Source: Hyphomicrobiales bacterium (lineage in GTDB: Bacteria > Pseudomonadota > Alphaproteobacteria > Rhizobiales > Beijerinckiaceae). From it: a DNA stretch of 9,505 nt. Made by a program: the position numbers and the translations under genes. Location of the stretch: the NCBI GenBank assembly GCA_025363375.1, contig JANYDZ010000009.1, forward strand, positions 1-9,505, in the 5' to 3' direction. The notes below the pieces were generated by a model. The model was given only the letters and a program-made list of their open reading frames with translations, ran no database searches and was not told the DNA's origin. Of the stretch, positions 1 through 5,565 are shown piece by piece; positions within the stretch are counted from its first letter, which is position 1; every line of letters starts with the position of its first letter.

Positions 1-290
1 TTGAACATCGGCATGGCCGAGCGCACGCCAAAGGTGCGCGCAATATAGCAACAGGTGGAGACAACGCCGCGTCGACCGCCGCCGATGATGACCGGCTTGT
101 CGCGCAGGGCGGGATTGTCGCGCTTCTCGACGGCGGCGTAAAATGCGTCGCAATCAATATGGGCAATGGCGAGCTGATTGAGTTCGGTATGGCGCGCCAT
201 ACGCGGCGAAGCGCAAGCCTGGCAGCGCGCGCCCGCGCTCGCCGTTTCGGCGAGACAATCGCGGCAAAGGCCTGGCGGGGCTGTGTTCAA
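1..290 (-). CDS. dinB: DNA polymerase IV (Y-family translesion polymerase), N-terminal part, cut by the window edge
   Basis: This is the first 96 or so residues of a Y-family DNA polymerase, which copies past damaged template bases. The catalytic N-terminal motif is clear: AHIDCDAFYAAVEKRDNP carries the first metal-binding Asp and the Phe-Tyr steric gate. It is followed by KPVIIGGGRRGVVSTCCYIA and RTFGVRSAMPMF, all standard palm-domain sequence. Ahead of the palm domain lies a short extension with two Cys pairs, CRDC and CQAC, 11 residues apart, which looks like a small zinc-binding knuckle. From memory this extension is typical of alphaproteobacterial DinB. No ATG precedes these cysteines, so I chose the TTG at 290-288, which overlaps the stop of the upstream DUF3572 gene as TTGA. 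An internal ATG at 200 would discard the cysteines. The C-terminal part (fingers, thumb, little finger, clamp-binding tail) lies outside the window. Product call is firm; the start is less so. Confidence 0.9.
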   Translation of the reverse strand, partial: MNTAPPGLCRDCLAETASAGARCQACASPRMARHTELNQLAIAHIDCDAFYAAVEKRDNPALRDKPVIIGGGRRGVVSTCCYIARTFGVRSAMPMF

Positions 291-592
291 GGGCTCCAGT
301 CCGGAGGGGCTCCGGCGAGAGTCGCGCGGGCCCGGGCAATGGCGGCCGGATCGCAATTGGCGTCCCTGGCGAAAGCCAGCAGCAGTCTCTCGTCGGAGGA
401 AATGTGTTCGAGAACGCCGGCCAGGAAGCCCGGCGTCGCCGCGGCAACCCTCAGGTTTTGCGGGGCAAGGCCGGACAGGGTCAGGAACCGCTCCAGCCGC
501 TCGGGATCGGACGCCAGAAATCCCAGCGCCGCTATGGCGAGGGTCTCGGCTGTGTCCTTCGTATTTTGCGAACCTTTCCCCGACTTAACCAT
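287..592 (-). CDS. DUF3572 family protein
   Basis: A 101-residue, mostly alpha-helical soluble protein without signal peptide or membrane segment. The segment TAETLAIAALGFLASDPERLERFLTLSGL, seen at about residues 14-42, followed by a second helical stretch with GVLEHISSDERLLLAFARD, matches what I recall of the DUF3572 family, whose function is unknown. Its length is normal for the family. It sits directly upstream of dinB, with its TGA overlapping the proposed dinB start codon, so the two are probably co-transcribed and translationally coupled. It is divergent from divK, and the two share the AT-rich intergenic stretch at 593-710. The upstream sequence has no strong ribosome binding site. The family name is recalled from sequence pattern, not searched. 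Confidence 0.85.
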   Translation of the reverse strand: MVKSGKGSQNTKDTAETLAIAALGFLASDPERLERFLTLSGLAPQNLRVAAATPGFLAGVLEHISSDERLLLAFARDANCDPAAIARARATLAGAPPDWSP

Positions 593-633
593 TTTTCAAT
601 GCGCCAATTGTCAATTCGTCAATGTTCCACGTC

Positions 634-639
634 TACAAT
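634..639 (+). promoter_or_regulatory. Possible -10 element for divK
   Basis: TACAAT lies in the AT-rich gap between DUF3572 and divK, about 72 bp before the divK start. No good -35 sits 16-18 bp upstream; the nearest candidate, TTGTCA at 608-613, is 20 bp away. A poor -35 would fit an activator-dependent promoter. A TTAA-N7-TCAA sequence at 585-599 resembles the CtrA box (TTAA-N7-TTAA) with one mismatch, but it overlaps the DUF3572 start codon. This is a weak call made from a motif alone. Confidence 0.25.
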
Positions 640-710
640 TTAACACAAACCAGTAGCATTCACCCGTGTCTTCAGATCGCCTTTCGGCGCCGGGCCAGAT
701 CGGAACCATT

Positions 711-1082
711 ATGAAAAAAACCGTCCTCATTGTCGAAGACAATGAGCTGAACATGAAGCTTTTCAACGATCTGCTCGAGGCGCATGGTTATGCGACGGTG
801 CAGACGCGCAATGGCGTCGAGGCGGTCGAGCTGACCCGCAAACACATGCCCGACCTGATTTTGATGGATATCCAGTTGCCCGAAGTCTCGGGTCTGGAGG
901 TGACCCAGTGGATCAAGGACGACGAGAGGACGCGCCATATACCGATCATCGCCATCACCGCCTTCGCCATGAAGGGCGACGAGGAGAAAATTCGTCAGGG
1001 GGGGTGCGAGGCCTACCTGTCGAAGCCCATATCGGTCGTCAAGTTTCTTGAAACCGTTCGCAACTATCTCGGCGCAAGTTGA
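711..1082 (+). CDS. divK: Single-domain response regulator DivK (cell-cycle/polarity regulator)
   Basis: A stand-alone receiver domain of 123 residues with no output domain. The phosphorylation machinery is complete: acidic pair E9-D10, phosphoacceptor D53 in LILMDIQLP, T83 in IIAITAFAM, and K105 in YLSKPIS. In Caulobacter, DivK is phosphorylated and dephosphorylated by DivJ and PleC and acts through DivL/CckA to control CtrA activity and asymmetric division. The same role is inferred here from sequence and from the adjacent pleD. I chose ATG 711 because translation then begins directly at the receiver fold (MKKTVLIVEDNE), and GGA in CGGAACC lies just upstream. A GTG at 666 in the same frame would add 15 residues with no family support. 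pleD follows after 12 bp, so the two form an operon. Confidence 0.95.
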   Translation: MKKTVLIVEDNELNMKLFNDLLEAHGYATVQTRNGVEAVELTRKHMPDLILMDIQLPEVSGLEVTQWIKDDERTRHIPIIAITAFAMKGDEEKIRQGGCEAYLSKPISVVKFLETVRNYLGAS

Positions 1083-1094
1083 GGCCCTATCGTC

Positions 1095-2465
1095 ATGACC
1101 GCACGCATTCTTGTCGTCGACGACTTGCTGCCGAACATCAAGCTGCTGGAAGCGCGGCTGAATGCTGAATATTTCGACGTGTTGACGGCGACCAACGGTC
1201 CCGAAGCGCTGGCGATCTGCGGCCAGGGCCTGGTTGATATCGTGCTGCTCGACGTGATGATGCCGGGCATGGACGGGTTTGAGGTCTGCCGCCGGTTGAA
1301 AGCCGATATGGCGACCGCGCATATTCCCGTTGTCATGGTAACGGCGCTCGATCAGCCGTCCGATCGCGTCAAGGGGCTGGACGCCGGGGCGGATGATTTT
1401 CTGACGAAGCCCGTCGACGAGATCGCGCTGATCGCGCGGGTGCGCTCGCTGGCGCGGCTTAAGGTCGTGCTCGACGAGTTGCGCGCCCGCGCGACAACCT
1501 CGGCGATGTTGGGCCTGCCGGATCCGATCGCGCATGTCCTCAACGAGATGGGCGAGGGCGGCAACATCCTGGTCATCGACGACCGCGACAGTTCAAGCGA
1601 GCGGATTCTCGCGGCGCTGTCCGGCACGCACAAGGTTTCCCTTGAGAGGGCCCCGCAAGAGGCCCTGTTCCGGGGCGCGGAGGGCGATTGGGATCTATTC
1701 ATCGTCAGTCTCGGTTTGAAGAATTACGACGGGCTGCGCCTGTGCAGCCAGGTGCGCTCGCTTGAACGCACGCGCCATCTGCCGTTGCTGATGATTTCCG
1801 ATATAGAGGACCGCAGCCGCGTGTTGCGCGGGCTCGATCTGGGCGTCAACGATTATCTGGTCCGCCCAATCGACCGCAACGAACTCATCGCGCGCGTGCG
1901 CACGCAGATGCGGCGCAAACGTTACGCCGACGCGCTGCGCCATTCGCTGCAGGCTTCCATTGAAATGGCGGTGGTCGATCCGTTGACCGGTCTCAACAAC
2001 CGCCGCTATCTCGAAAGCCATCTGGCGTCGCTCCTGCAGCATGCCGCGGGACGCGGGCAACCCGTGTCGTTCATGATCCTCGACATCGACCATTTCAAAT
2101 CCGTCAACGACACCTGGGGCCATGCGGCCGGCGACGAGGTGCTCAAGGGCTTTGCCGGGCGCTGCAAACGCGTGGTTCGCCAGATCGATCTTTTATGCCG
2201 GTTCGGCGGCGAGGAATTCGTCGTTGTGATGCCGGACACGCCGATCGCCACGGCCGCCATTATCGCCGAACGTTTGCGCGCGGCCATACAGGGCGAGCCT
2301 TTCAACATTGGCGATGGCCAGCAGGCGATCCCGATCACCGTATCGGTGGGGCTGGCCGAGACCGGCGGGAGCGCCGATCCCGATATGCTGTTCCGCCGCG
2401 CCGACCGGGCGCTCTACCGCTCGAAGAGCAGCGGGCGCAATCGCGTGACATCCGCCGCCGCCTGA
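1095..2465 (+). CDS. pleD: Diguanylate cyclase response regulator PleD (REC-REC-GGDEF)
   Basis: A 456-residue cytoplasmic enzyme that makes cyclic di-GMP from two GTP when phosphorylated. Receiver 1 (about residues 1-125) has D9-D10, phosphoacceptor D53 in IVLLDVMMP, T83 and K105, so it should be phosphorylated. Receiver 2 (about 157-280) is degenerate: the acceptor Asp is lost (FIVSLGLKNYDG) and the Lys is replaced by Arg (LVRPID), as in the dimerisation adaptor domain of known PleD. The GGDEF domain (about 295-456) has the active-site GGEEF at 371-375 and an RQID inhibitory site at 362-365, exactly five residues upstream. It should therefore be an active cyclase under product feedback inhibition. 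The c-di-GMP output drives motile-to-sessile development in Caulobacter. A GAGG overlapping the divK stop can serve as its ribosome binding site. Confidence 0.96.
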   Translation: MTARILVVDDLLPNIKLLEARLNAEYFDVLTATNGPEALAICGQGLVDIVLLDVMMPGMDGFEVCRRLKADMATAHIPVVMVTALDQPSDRVKGLDAGADDFLTKPVDEIALIARVRSLARLKVVLDELRARATTSAMLGLPDPIAHVLNEMGEGGNILVIDDRDSSSERILAALSGTHKVSLERAPQEALFRGAEGDWDLFIVSLGLKNYDGLRLCSQVRSLERTRHLPLLMISDIEDRSRVLRGLDLGVNDYLVRPIDRNELIARVRTQMRRKRYADALRHSLQASIEMAVVDPLTGLNNRRYLESHLASLLQHAAGRGQPVSFMILDIDHFKSVNDTWGHAAGDEVLKGFAGRCKRVVRQIDLLCRFGGEEFVVVMPDTPIATAAIIAERLRAAIQGEPFNIGDGQQAIPITVSVGLAETGGSADPDMLFRRADRALYRSKSSGRNRVTSAAA

Positions 2466-2565
2466 GCGCCGCCGCCGTGCTGTCTGGCCGACAATAAAGC
2501 CTGACCTGCGCCGCATTTCGGGCTGCTTTGCCGCGATAATCCAGCTCGTTGAACCGCGCCTGATT

Positions 2566-2581
2566 CGGCTCAGGCGAGCCG
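2566..2581. other. Short hairpin after pleD
   Basis: CGGCTC pairs with GAGCCG across a 4-nt loop, extendable only by G-T pairs. It lies 100 bp after the pleD stop and has no T-run, so it is not a convincing intrinsic terminator. It may protect the 3' end or help Rho-type termination. A second small dyad, GTTTA-GG-TAAAC, lies at 2600-2611. Neither has an assigned role. Confidence 0.3.
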
Positions 2582-2676
2582 GGCGCGTTAACCCCAAACG
2601 TTTAGGTAAACAACAGATGAACGCGGACGAAAGCGTTTGAATCATTGCAAAAACCGGGCGTTCCTATAGTGTGTGT

Positions 2677-2970
2677 TCATCGCCGCAACGCAGCGGCGAC
2701 CCCGCCCAAATGACCAGCCAGAAGGTCGAAAAAGGCGGGTTTCACGAGGTCCAGCTCCCCTGGACCGGATGATGAAGACAAGGTCCTCCAGGTCCCCTGG
2801 AGCAGCCTCAAGCTAGGGTAAAACACTCACGGGTTTGAATACCCTACGGAGTGCTCAGGTCCGCCGCATCTCCTGGGTCCGTGGGGTCGGCCGGTCGACA
2901 ATGGTGGGAGTGGCCTCCTCGAAACGCCATTGCTCGACCGGCCACCTATCTGCTGGATGGCCGGTTTTCC
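2677..2970 (+). ncRNA. Candidate structured non-coding RNA, family not recognised
   Basis: No convincing reading frame lies between pleD and rpmG, but the stretch is packed with consecutive inverted repeats that cover most of about 295 nt. In order: TCGCCGC/GCGGCGA (2680-2699); CCCGCC/GGCGGG (2701-2739) enclosing GACC/GGTC; GGTCCAG/CTGGACC (2748-2766); CTCCAGG/CCTGGAG (2786-2802); TAGGGTA/TACCCTA (2814-2846); CTCAGG/CCTGGG with one G-T pair (2854-2877); a 16-bp helix with one bulge (2889-2943); and a final hairpin with TTTT (2937-2968). The T-run polarity indicates the plus strand. CTATAG at 2664-2669 is a fair -10 that would place the start near 2677, but no good -35 sits at normal spacing. 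I do not recognise RNase P, tmRNA, SRP RNA, 6S RNA or any riboswitch. No plus-strand gene lies directly downstream, so a free-standing small RNA is more likely than a leader. The 5' end is a guess. Confidence 0.5.
2937..2968 (+). terminator. Rho-independent terminator of the candidate RNA
   Basis: ACCGGCCA pairs perfectly with TGGCCGGT (8 bp) around a 13-nt loop and runs into TTTT. The left arm is shared with the right arm of the preceding 16-bp helix, so the two structures compete. The T-run is short, but the polarity clearly favours plus-strand transcription. Confidence 0.6.
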
Positions 2971-2992
2971 TTGATCCCTGGTTCGCCGCAAT

Positions 2993-3018
2993 AAAAAAGC
3001 CGCCCGAGGGCGGCTTTT
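2993..3018 (-). terminator. Strong intrinsic terminator of rpmG, potentially bidirectional
   Basis: AAAAGCCGCC pairs with GGCGGCTTTT around the tetraloop CGAG. A run of six A residues (2993-2998) gives a U-tract for minus-strand transcripts leaving rpmG 23 bp upstream. TTTT on the other side lets it also stop plus-strand readthrough from the pleD/RNA side. Confidence 0.85.
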
Positions 3019-3040
3019 CAAGTTCGCGCGTTCCACGCTT

Positions 3041-3208
3041 TTACTTGATTTTGGTTTCCTTGAACTCGACGTGCTTGCGCGCGACGGGGTCGTATTTCTT
3101 CATGGTCAACTTCTCGGTCTTGGTGCGGGCGTTTTTTGAGGTCACGTAAAAGAAACCCGTCTCCGCGGTCGAGAGCATCTTGATCTTGATATTGGCGGTC
3201 TTGGCCAC
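3041..3208 (-). CDS. rpmG: 50S ribosomal protein L33
   Basis: A 55-residue basic protein of the large ribosomal subunit. The translation reads MAKTANIKIKMLSTAETGFF, then YVTSKNARTKTEKLTMKKYD and PVARKHVEFKETKIK, a clear full-length L33. It has none of the CxxC pairs of zinc-binding L33 forms, so it is the cysteine-free type and not dependent on zinc. The start is GTG at 3208-3206, preceded by AAGGA with 8 nt spacing. The gene is transcribed alone, away from the copper operon and toward pleD, with a sigma70-like promoter upstream and a strong hairpin terminator downstream. An rpmG gene at this place after pleD is normal for Hyphomicrobiales. Confidence 0.97.
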   Translation of the reverse strand: MAKTANIKIKMLSTAETGFFYVTSKNARTKTEKLTMKKYDPVARKHVEFKETKIK

Positions 3209-3263
3209 GGTGAATTCCTTAATGATGCGGCAGCGCGCTCATGCGTCGGCTCGATTGGCCGGC

Positions 3264-3291
3264 ACCATACGGATGGGGCGCGGGAAGTCAA
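3264..3291 (-). promoter_or_regulatory. Sigma70-type promoter for rpmG
   Basis: On the minus strand TTGACT (3291-3286) is followed after 16 bp by TATGGT (3269-3264). This fits a housekeeping promoter and would start transcription near 3257, leaving a leader of about 50 nt before the GTG of rpmG with its AAGGA site. Assigned from motif and position only. Confidence 0.5.
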
Positions 3292-3320
3292 GGATCGGCG
3301 CGGAACTGGCATGATTTCGG

Positions 3321-3352
3321 TTGACAAAGACCCGCCATGCCGGTCAATCATA
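3321..3352 (+). promoter_or_regulatory. Possible promoter/operator of the copper operon
   Basis: A perfect -35 hexamer TTGACA (3321-3326) lies just before the first gene of the copper operon. No good -10 occurs at 17 bp; ATCATA at 3347-3352 is 20 bp away. The spacer holds a dyad: TTGAC (3321-3325) mirrors GTCAA (3343-3347), with an inner GACC (3329-3332) and GGTC (3342-3345). A long spacer containing a dyad recalls MerR-family (CueR/HmrR) promoters, but the standard CueR ACCTTCC/GGAAGGT arms are absent, and no regulator gene is in the window. This would place the transcription start almost at the start codon. Low-confidence inference. Confidence 0.3.
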
Positions 3353-3356
3353 GGTC

Positions 3357-3781
3357 ATGTCGATGGAGAGCCGCCTGTTGGATCGGCGACCTGTCTTTCG
3401 GATTTTGGGATGGACCGGGCTTTTGGCCGGTCTGTTCGGATTCCTGCTGATGGGCGCGCTGGTTCCCGCTTCCAGGAATGTTCCGCTCGCCGGCGTCGAA
3501 CTCGCGCATGTGCATCACCCCACGCGCATCACGACCACGCAGGGCGCGTCCATGACCACCACGCGGCCTTCGAACAGGTCCAAAAAGACGACGGCAAGCC
3601 CGCCGCGCACGACGACATTTGCTCGGATCATTGCTGCGGTTCTGGTTGCTACGTCCTGACGGGGCCTGCCGTCGGCCTGGCGCAGCTATTCACTGTTCCG
3701 GCTGACAGGCCCGCCATCGCCCGGGACAGTATGGCCGAAAGCGATCACGGCATGCGCCTTGAGCGGCCACCCCGCGCTTAA
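3357..3781 (+). CDS. His/Cys-rich membrane-anchored copper-operon protein, apparently frameshifted
   Basis: No single frame gives a sensible protein. From ATG 3357 the frame encodes a basic start and one membrane helix (about residues 15-40: FRILGWTGLLAGLFGFLLMG), then turns into Thr/Arg-rich nonsense ending at 3659. From about 3522 the -1 frame encodes a His-rich stretch (HAHHDHAG, then HDHH), a Cys cluster CSDHCCGSGC and a C-terminus ending LERPPRA, stopping at 3781. One extra C in the CCCC at 3518-3521 would join the two into a 141-residue protein with HHPHAHHDH at the junction and C89, C93, C94 and C98 as likely metal ligands. This is either a sequencing error or a real inactivating deletion. 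Position at the head of copper genes, the membrane anchor and the His/Cys content suggest periplasmic metal binding. The C-terminus loosely recalls DUF2946-type proteins, unconfirmed. The function is unknown. Confidence 0.6.
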
Positions 3782-3795
3782 TCGCTGTGGCGGGG

Positions 3796-3829
3796 GAGGT
3801 GGGCGTGTTGCCCGTCTGAACCTCTTTTT
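3796..3829 (+). terminator. Imperfect terminator or attenuator between the first two copper-operon genes
   Basis: GAGGT-GGGC (3796-3804) can pair with GCCC (3810-3813) and, past a 6-nt bulge, ACCTC (3820-3824), followed at once by TTTTT (3825-3829). The helix is imperfect, so termination would be partial at most. It could lower expression of the downstream genes relative to the first one. Confidence 0.35.
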
Positions 3830-3883
3830 CCGAAATTCTTTTGCTCCAGCGGCGCCTGTGCGCCCGTGCGGGATTCACGTTTC

Positions 3884-4114
3884 ATGCTTCGCGTCGTTAT
3901 TCTGGCGATCTGTGTCGCCGCTTCGGCTTGTGCGCCGACGCGCCCGCCGCCGCCGACTTATCTATTGGCGGTTGGCGATCCCCGTCGCCGCGCGCCGGCG
4001 CTGCGCGTCGGCGACGCAACCGCGGGCACGCGTGATTTTCGCCCCGTAGGTCCGCGCGACTGGATAGACGTCAATCGCGACATCGCGCCGCCGCCGAAGG
4101 AGACGCCGCGATGA
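3884..4114 (+). CDS. Small predicted lipoprotein of the copper operon
   Basis: A 76-residue protein starting with a short hydrophobic signal (MLRVVILAICVAASAC) that ends in a lipobox-like ASAC at residues 13-16, so Cys16 is likely lipidated. The rest is short, hydrophilic and Pro/Arg-rich (TRPPPPTYLL; IAPPPKETPR), with no recognised domain and no metal-ligand cluster. I chose ATG 3884 because the signal then begins at residue 1; a GTG at 3866 in frame would add six residues. Its TGA overlaps the ATG of the outer-membrane channel gene as ATGA, so the two are translationally coupled and the lipoprotein may be an accessory of that channel at the outer membrane. Function unknown. Confidence 0.7.
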   Translation: MLRVVILAICVAASACAPTRPPPPTYLLAVGDPRRRAPALRVGDATAGTRDFRPVGPRDWIDVNRDIAPPPKETPR

Positions 4115-5550
4115 CGCGCCGTATTCTCGCGATGGTTCTGTCGAGTGCGCTGGCGCTGACGGGATGCGCGAACCTTTCGCCCGACGGCGGCATGTCCGCC
4201 GTCAGCGAAGGCGTGCGCGCGGAACTACACAAGGACATCGTCAAAGTAACGGATGAAGACAGCGCCGCGAGCGCCGGCAATCGCGTGCGCGGGCTGCTCG
4301 GCAAAGGCCTGACGCTGGAACGCGCTGTGCAGATTGCTCTGCTCAACAACAAGGGGTTGCAAGCCGCCTACAACGACCTCGGGATATCCGAAGCGAAATT
4401 CGCGCAGGCTTCGACGCCGCCCAATCCCGCTGTTTCGATTCTGGATCTGCGCGGCCATCTTGAATTCAACATCGAGCGCCGGCTGATCGGCGATCTTCTG
4501 GCGCTGTTCACGCTGCGGGCAAGACGGGACATCGCGAAGGCCAGCTATCACAGGGCGGAACTTGAAGCCATCGCCGCGACGATGCGGCTGGCCACCGAGG
4601 TGCGCCGGCAATATTGGCGCGCGGTCGGCGCCAACGCCCAGGTTGGATATTTGCGGCAGGCGCGCAACGCGGCGGAGGCGACGTCGCAGCTCGCGCGCAA
4701 GCTTGGCGAGACCGGCGCCATGAACAAACTCGATCAAGGCCGCGAACATGTTTTTTACGCCGAGCTTTCCGCGCAACTGGCGCGCGCCCGCGCGCAGCAA
4801 AGCGTCGAGAAAGAACGTTTGACGCGGCTGATGGGACTGTGGGGCGGGGATGTCGGCTTCAGCGCGCCCGCGGCGCTGCCGCCGCTGCCGGGCAAGCTCA
4901 GCTCCGCCGCGCAAATCGAAGCGCGCGCGCTGGAGCGCCGCGTCGACCTCAAGATCGCCCGCGCGGAACTCGACCGCCTCGCGCTGGAGCTTGGGCTCGC
5001 CAACGCGACGCGTTACGTCAACGCGCTGGAATTGTCCGCGGCGCAAAACGTCGCGGGCAAAAAAACGATCGACGCCAACGGCGTCGTCGCCAAGGACCGC
5101 TCCAACCTTGGCGGTCTCGAAATGAAGCTGGAAATACCCATCTATGATTTTGGCGAGGCGCGTAAGCGCGACGCCGAGGAAACCTACATGCGCGGCGCAA
5201 ATCTCTTTGCGGAGAAAGCCGTCAACGTCCGCTCCGAAGCGCGCGAGGCCTATATCGCCTATCGCGGCGCGCATGATGTGGCGCGGCTCTATCAATCGAA
5301 AATCTTGCCGTTGCGCAAACAGATTCAGGACGAATCGCTGCTGCAATACAACGGCATGACCTCCGACGTGTTCGTGTTGCTGCAGGACGCCCGCGCGCGC
5401 ATCGCCAGCAACACCGCGGCGATCGACGCGCGGCGCGATTTCCTTCTTGCCGACACGGAACTGAGAGCGGCGTTGCTCAGCGGCAATATGAGCGCCGCCG
5501 GCGTCAAGTTCGAGGCGGCGCCGGCGTCCTCAAGCGGCGCGGAGCACTGA
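4111..5550 (+). CDS. TolC/CusC-family outer-membrane efflux lipoprotein
   Basis: A 479-residue protein with a signal peptide and lipobox LTGC (Cys19), as in CusC-type channels. Two outer-membrane-efflux (OEP) repeats are visible, at about 60-245 and 270-460. The first contains LERAVQIALLNNKGLQAAYN and ASTPPNPAVS, the second ERRVDLKIARAELDRLALEL and later IPIYDFGEARKRDAEE. Such proteins form trimers that span the outer membrane and periplasm and normally receive substrate from an inner-membrane pump through an adaptor, here presumably copper. No adaptor or pump gene is present in the window. The start overlaps the preceding lipoprotein gene by ATGA, and the multicopper oxidase follows after 15 bp, so this is firmly inside the operon. 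The family is certain; copper as substrate is inferred from neighbours. Confidence 0.92.
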   Translation: MTRRILAMVLSSALALTGCANLSPDGGMSAVSEGVRAELHKDIVKVTDEDSAASAGNRVRGLLGKGLTLERAVQIALLNNKGLQAAYNDLGISEAKFAQASTPPNPAVSILDLRGHLEFNIERRLIGDLLALFTLRARRDIAKASYHRAELEAIAATMRLATEVRRQYWRAVGANAQVGYLRQARNAAEATSQLARKLGETGAMNKLDQGREHVFYAELSAQLARARAQQSVEKERLTRLMGLWGGDVGFSAPAALPPLPGKLSSAAQIEARALERRVDLKIARAELDRLALELGLANATRYVNALELSAAQNVAGKKTIDANGVVAKDRSNLGGLEMKLEIPIYDFGEARKRDAEETYMRGANLFAEKAVNVRSEAREAYIAYRGAHDVARLYQSKILPLRKQIQDESLLQYNGMTSDVFVLLQDARARIASNTAAIDARRDFLLADTELRAALLSGNMSAAGVKFEAAPASSSGAEH

Positions 5551-5565
5551 CATGGAGCGGAGTTC

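Noticed and set aside
159..656. Plus-strand frames over the dinB/DUF3572 region (starts at 159 and 178)
   Set aside because: The minus strand gives recognisable DinB and DUF3572 sequences; the plus frames are Arg/Ala/Ser-rich without any motif.
672..1535. 287-codon minus-strand frame across divK and the start of pleD
   Set aside because: It spans two confirmed response-regulator genes and has an Arg/His/Gln-rich shadow composition.
2640..2990. c-di-GMP riboswitch, tmRNA, RNase P, SRP RNA or 6S RNA in the pleD-rpmG gap
   Set aside because: The GEMM core, the tmRNA tag reading frame and CCA end, the RNase P GAGGAAAGTCC core and the SRP GGAAGGAAGCA core are not seen. Faint resemblance to 6S RNA (CCCCTGGACCGGAT against E. 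coli CCCCTGAGCCGAT) is too slight and does not form the 6S closing stem.
2835..3149. 104-codon plus-strand frame starting in the candidate RNA and crossing rpmG
   Set aside because: It runs through two terminator-like hairpins and antisense to rpmG, with no ribosome binding site or recognisable domain.
4225..5346. 373-codon open frame on the minus strand opposite the outer-membrane channel gene
   Set aside because: The plus strand encodes a full-length OEP-family protein with signal peptide; the opposite frame is compositionally a shadow.
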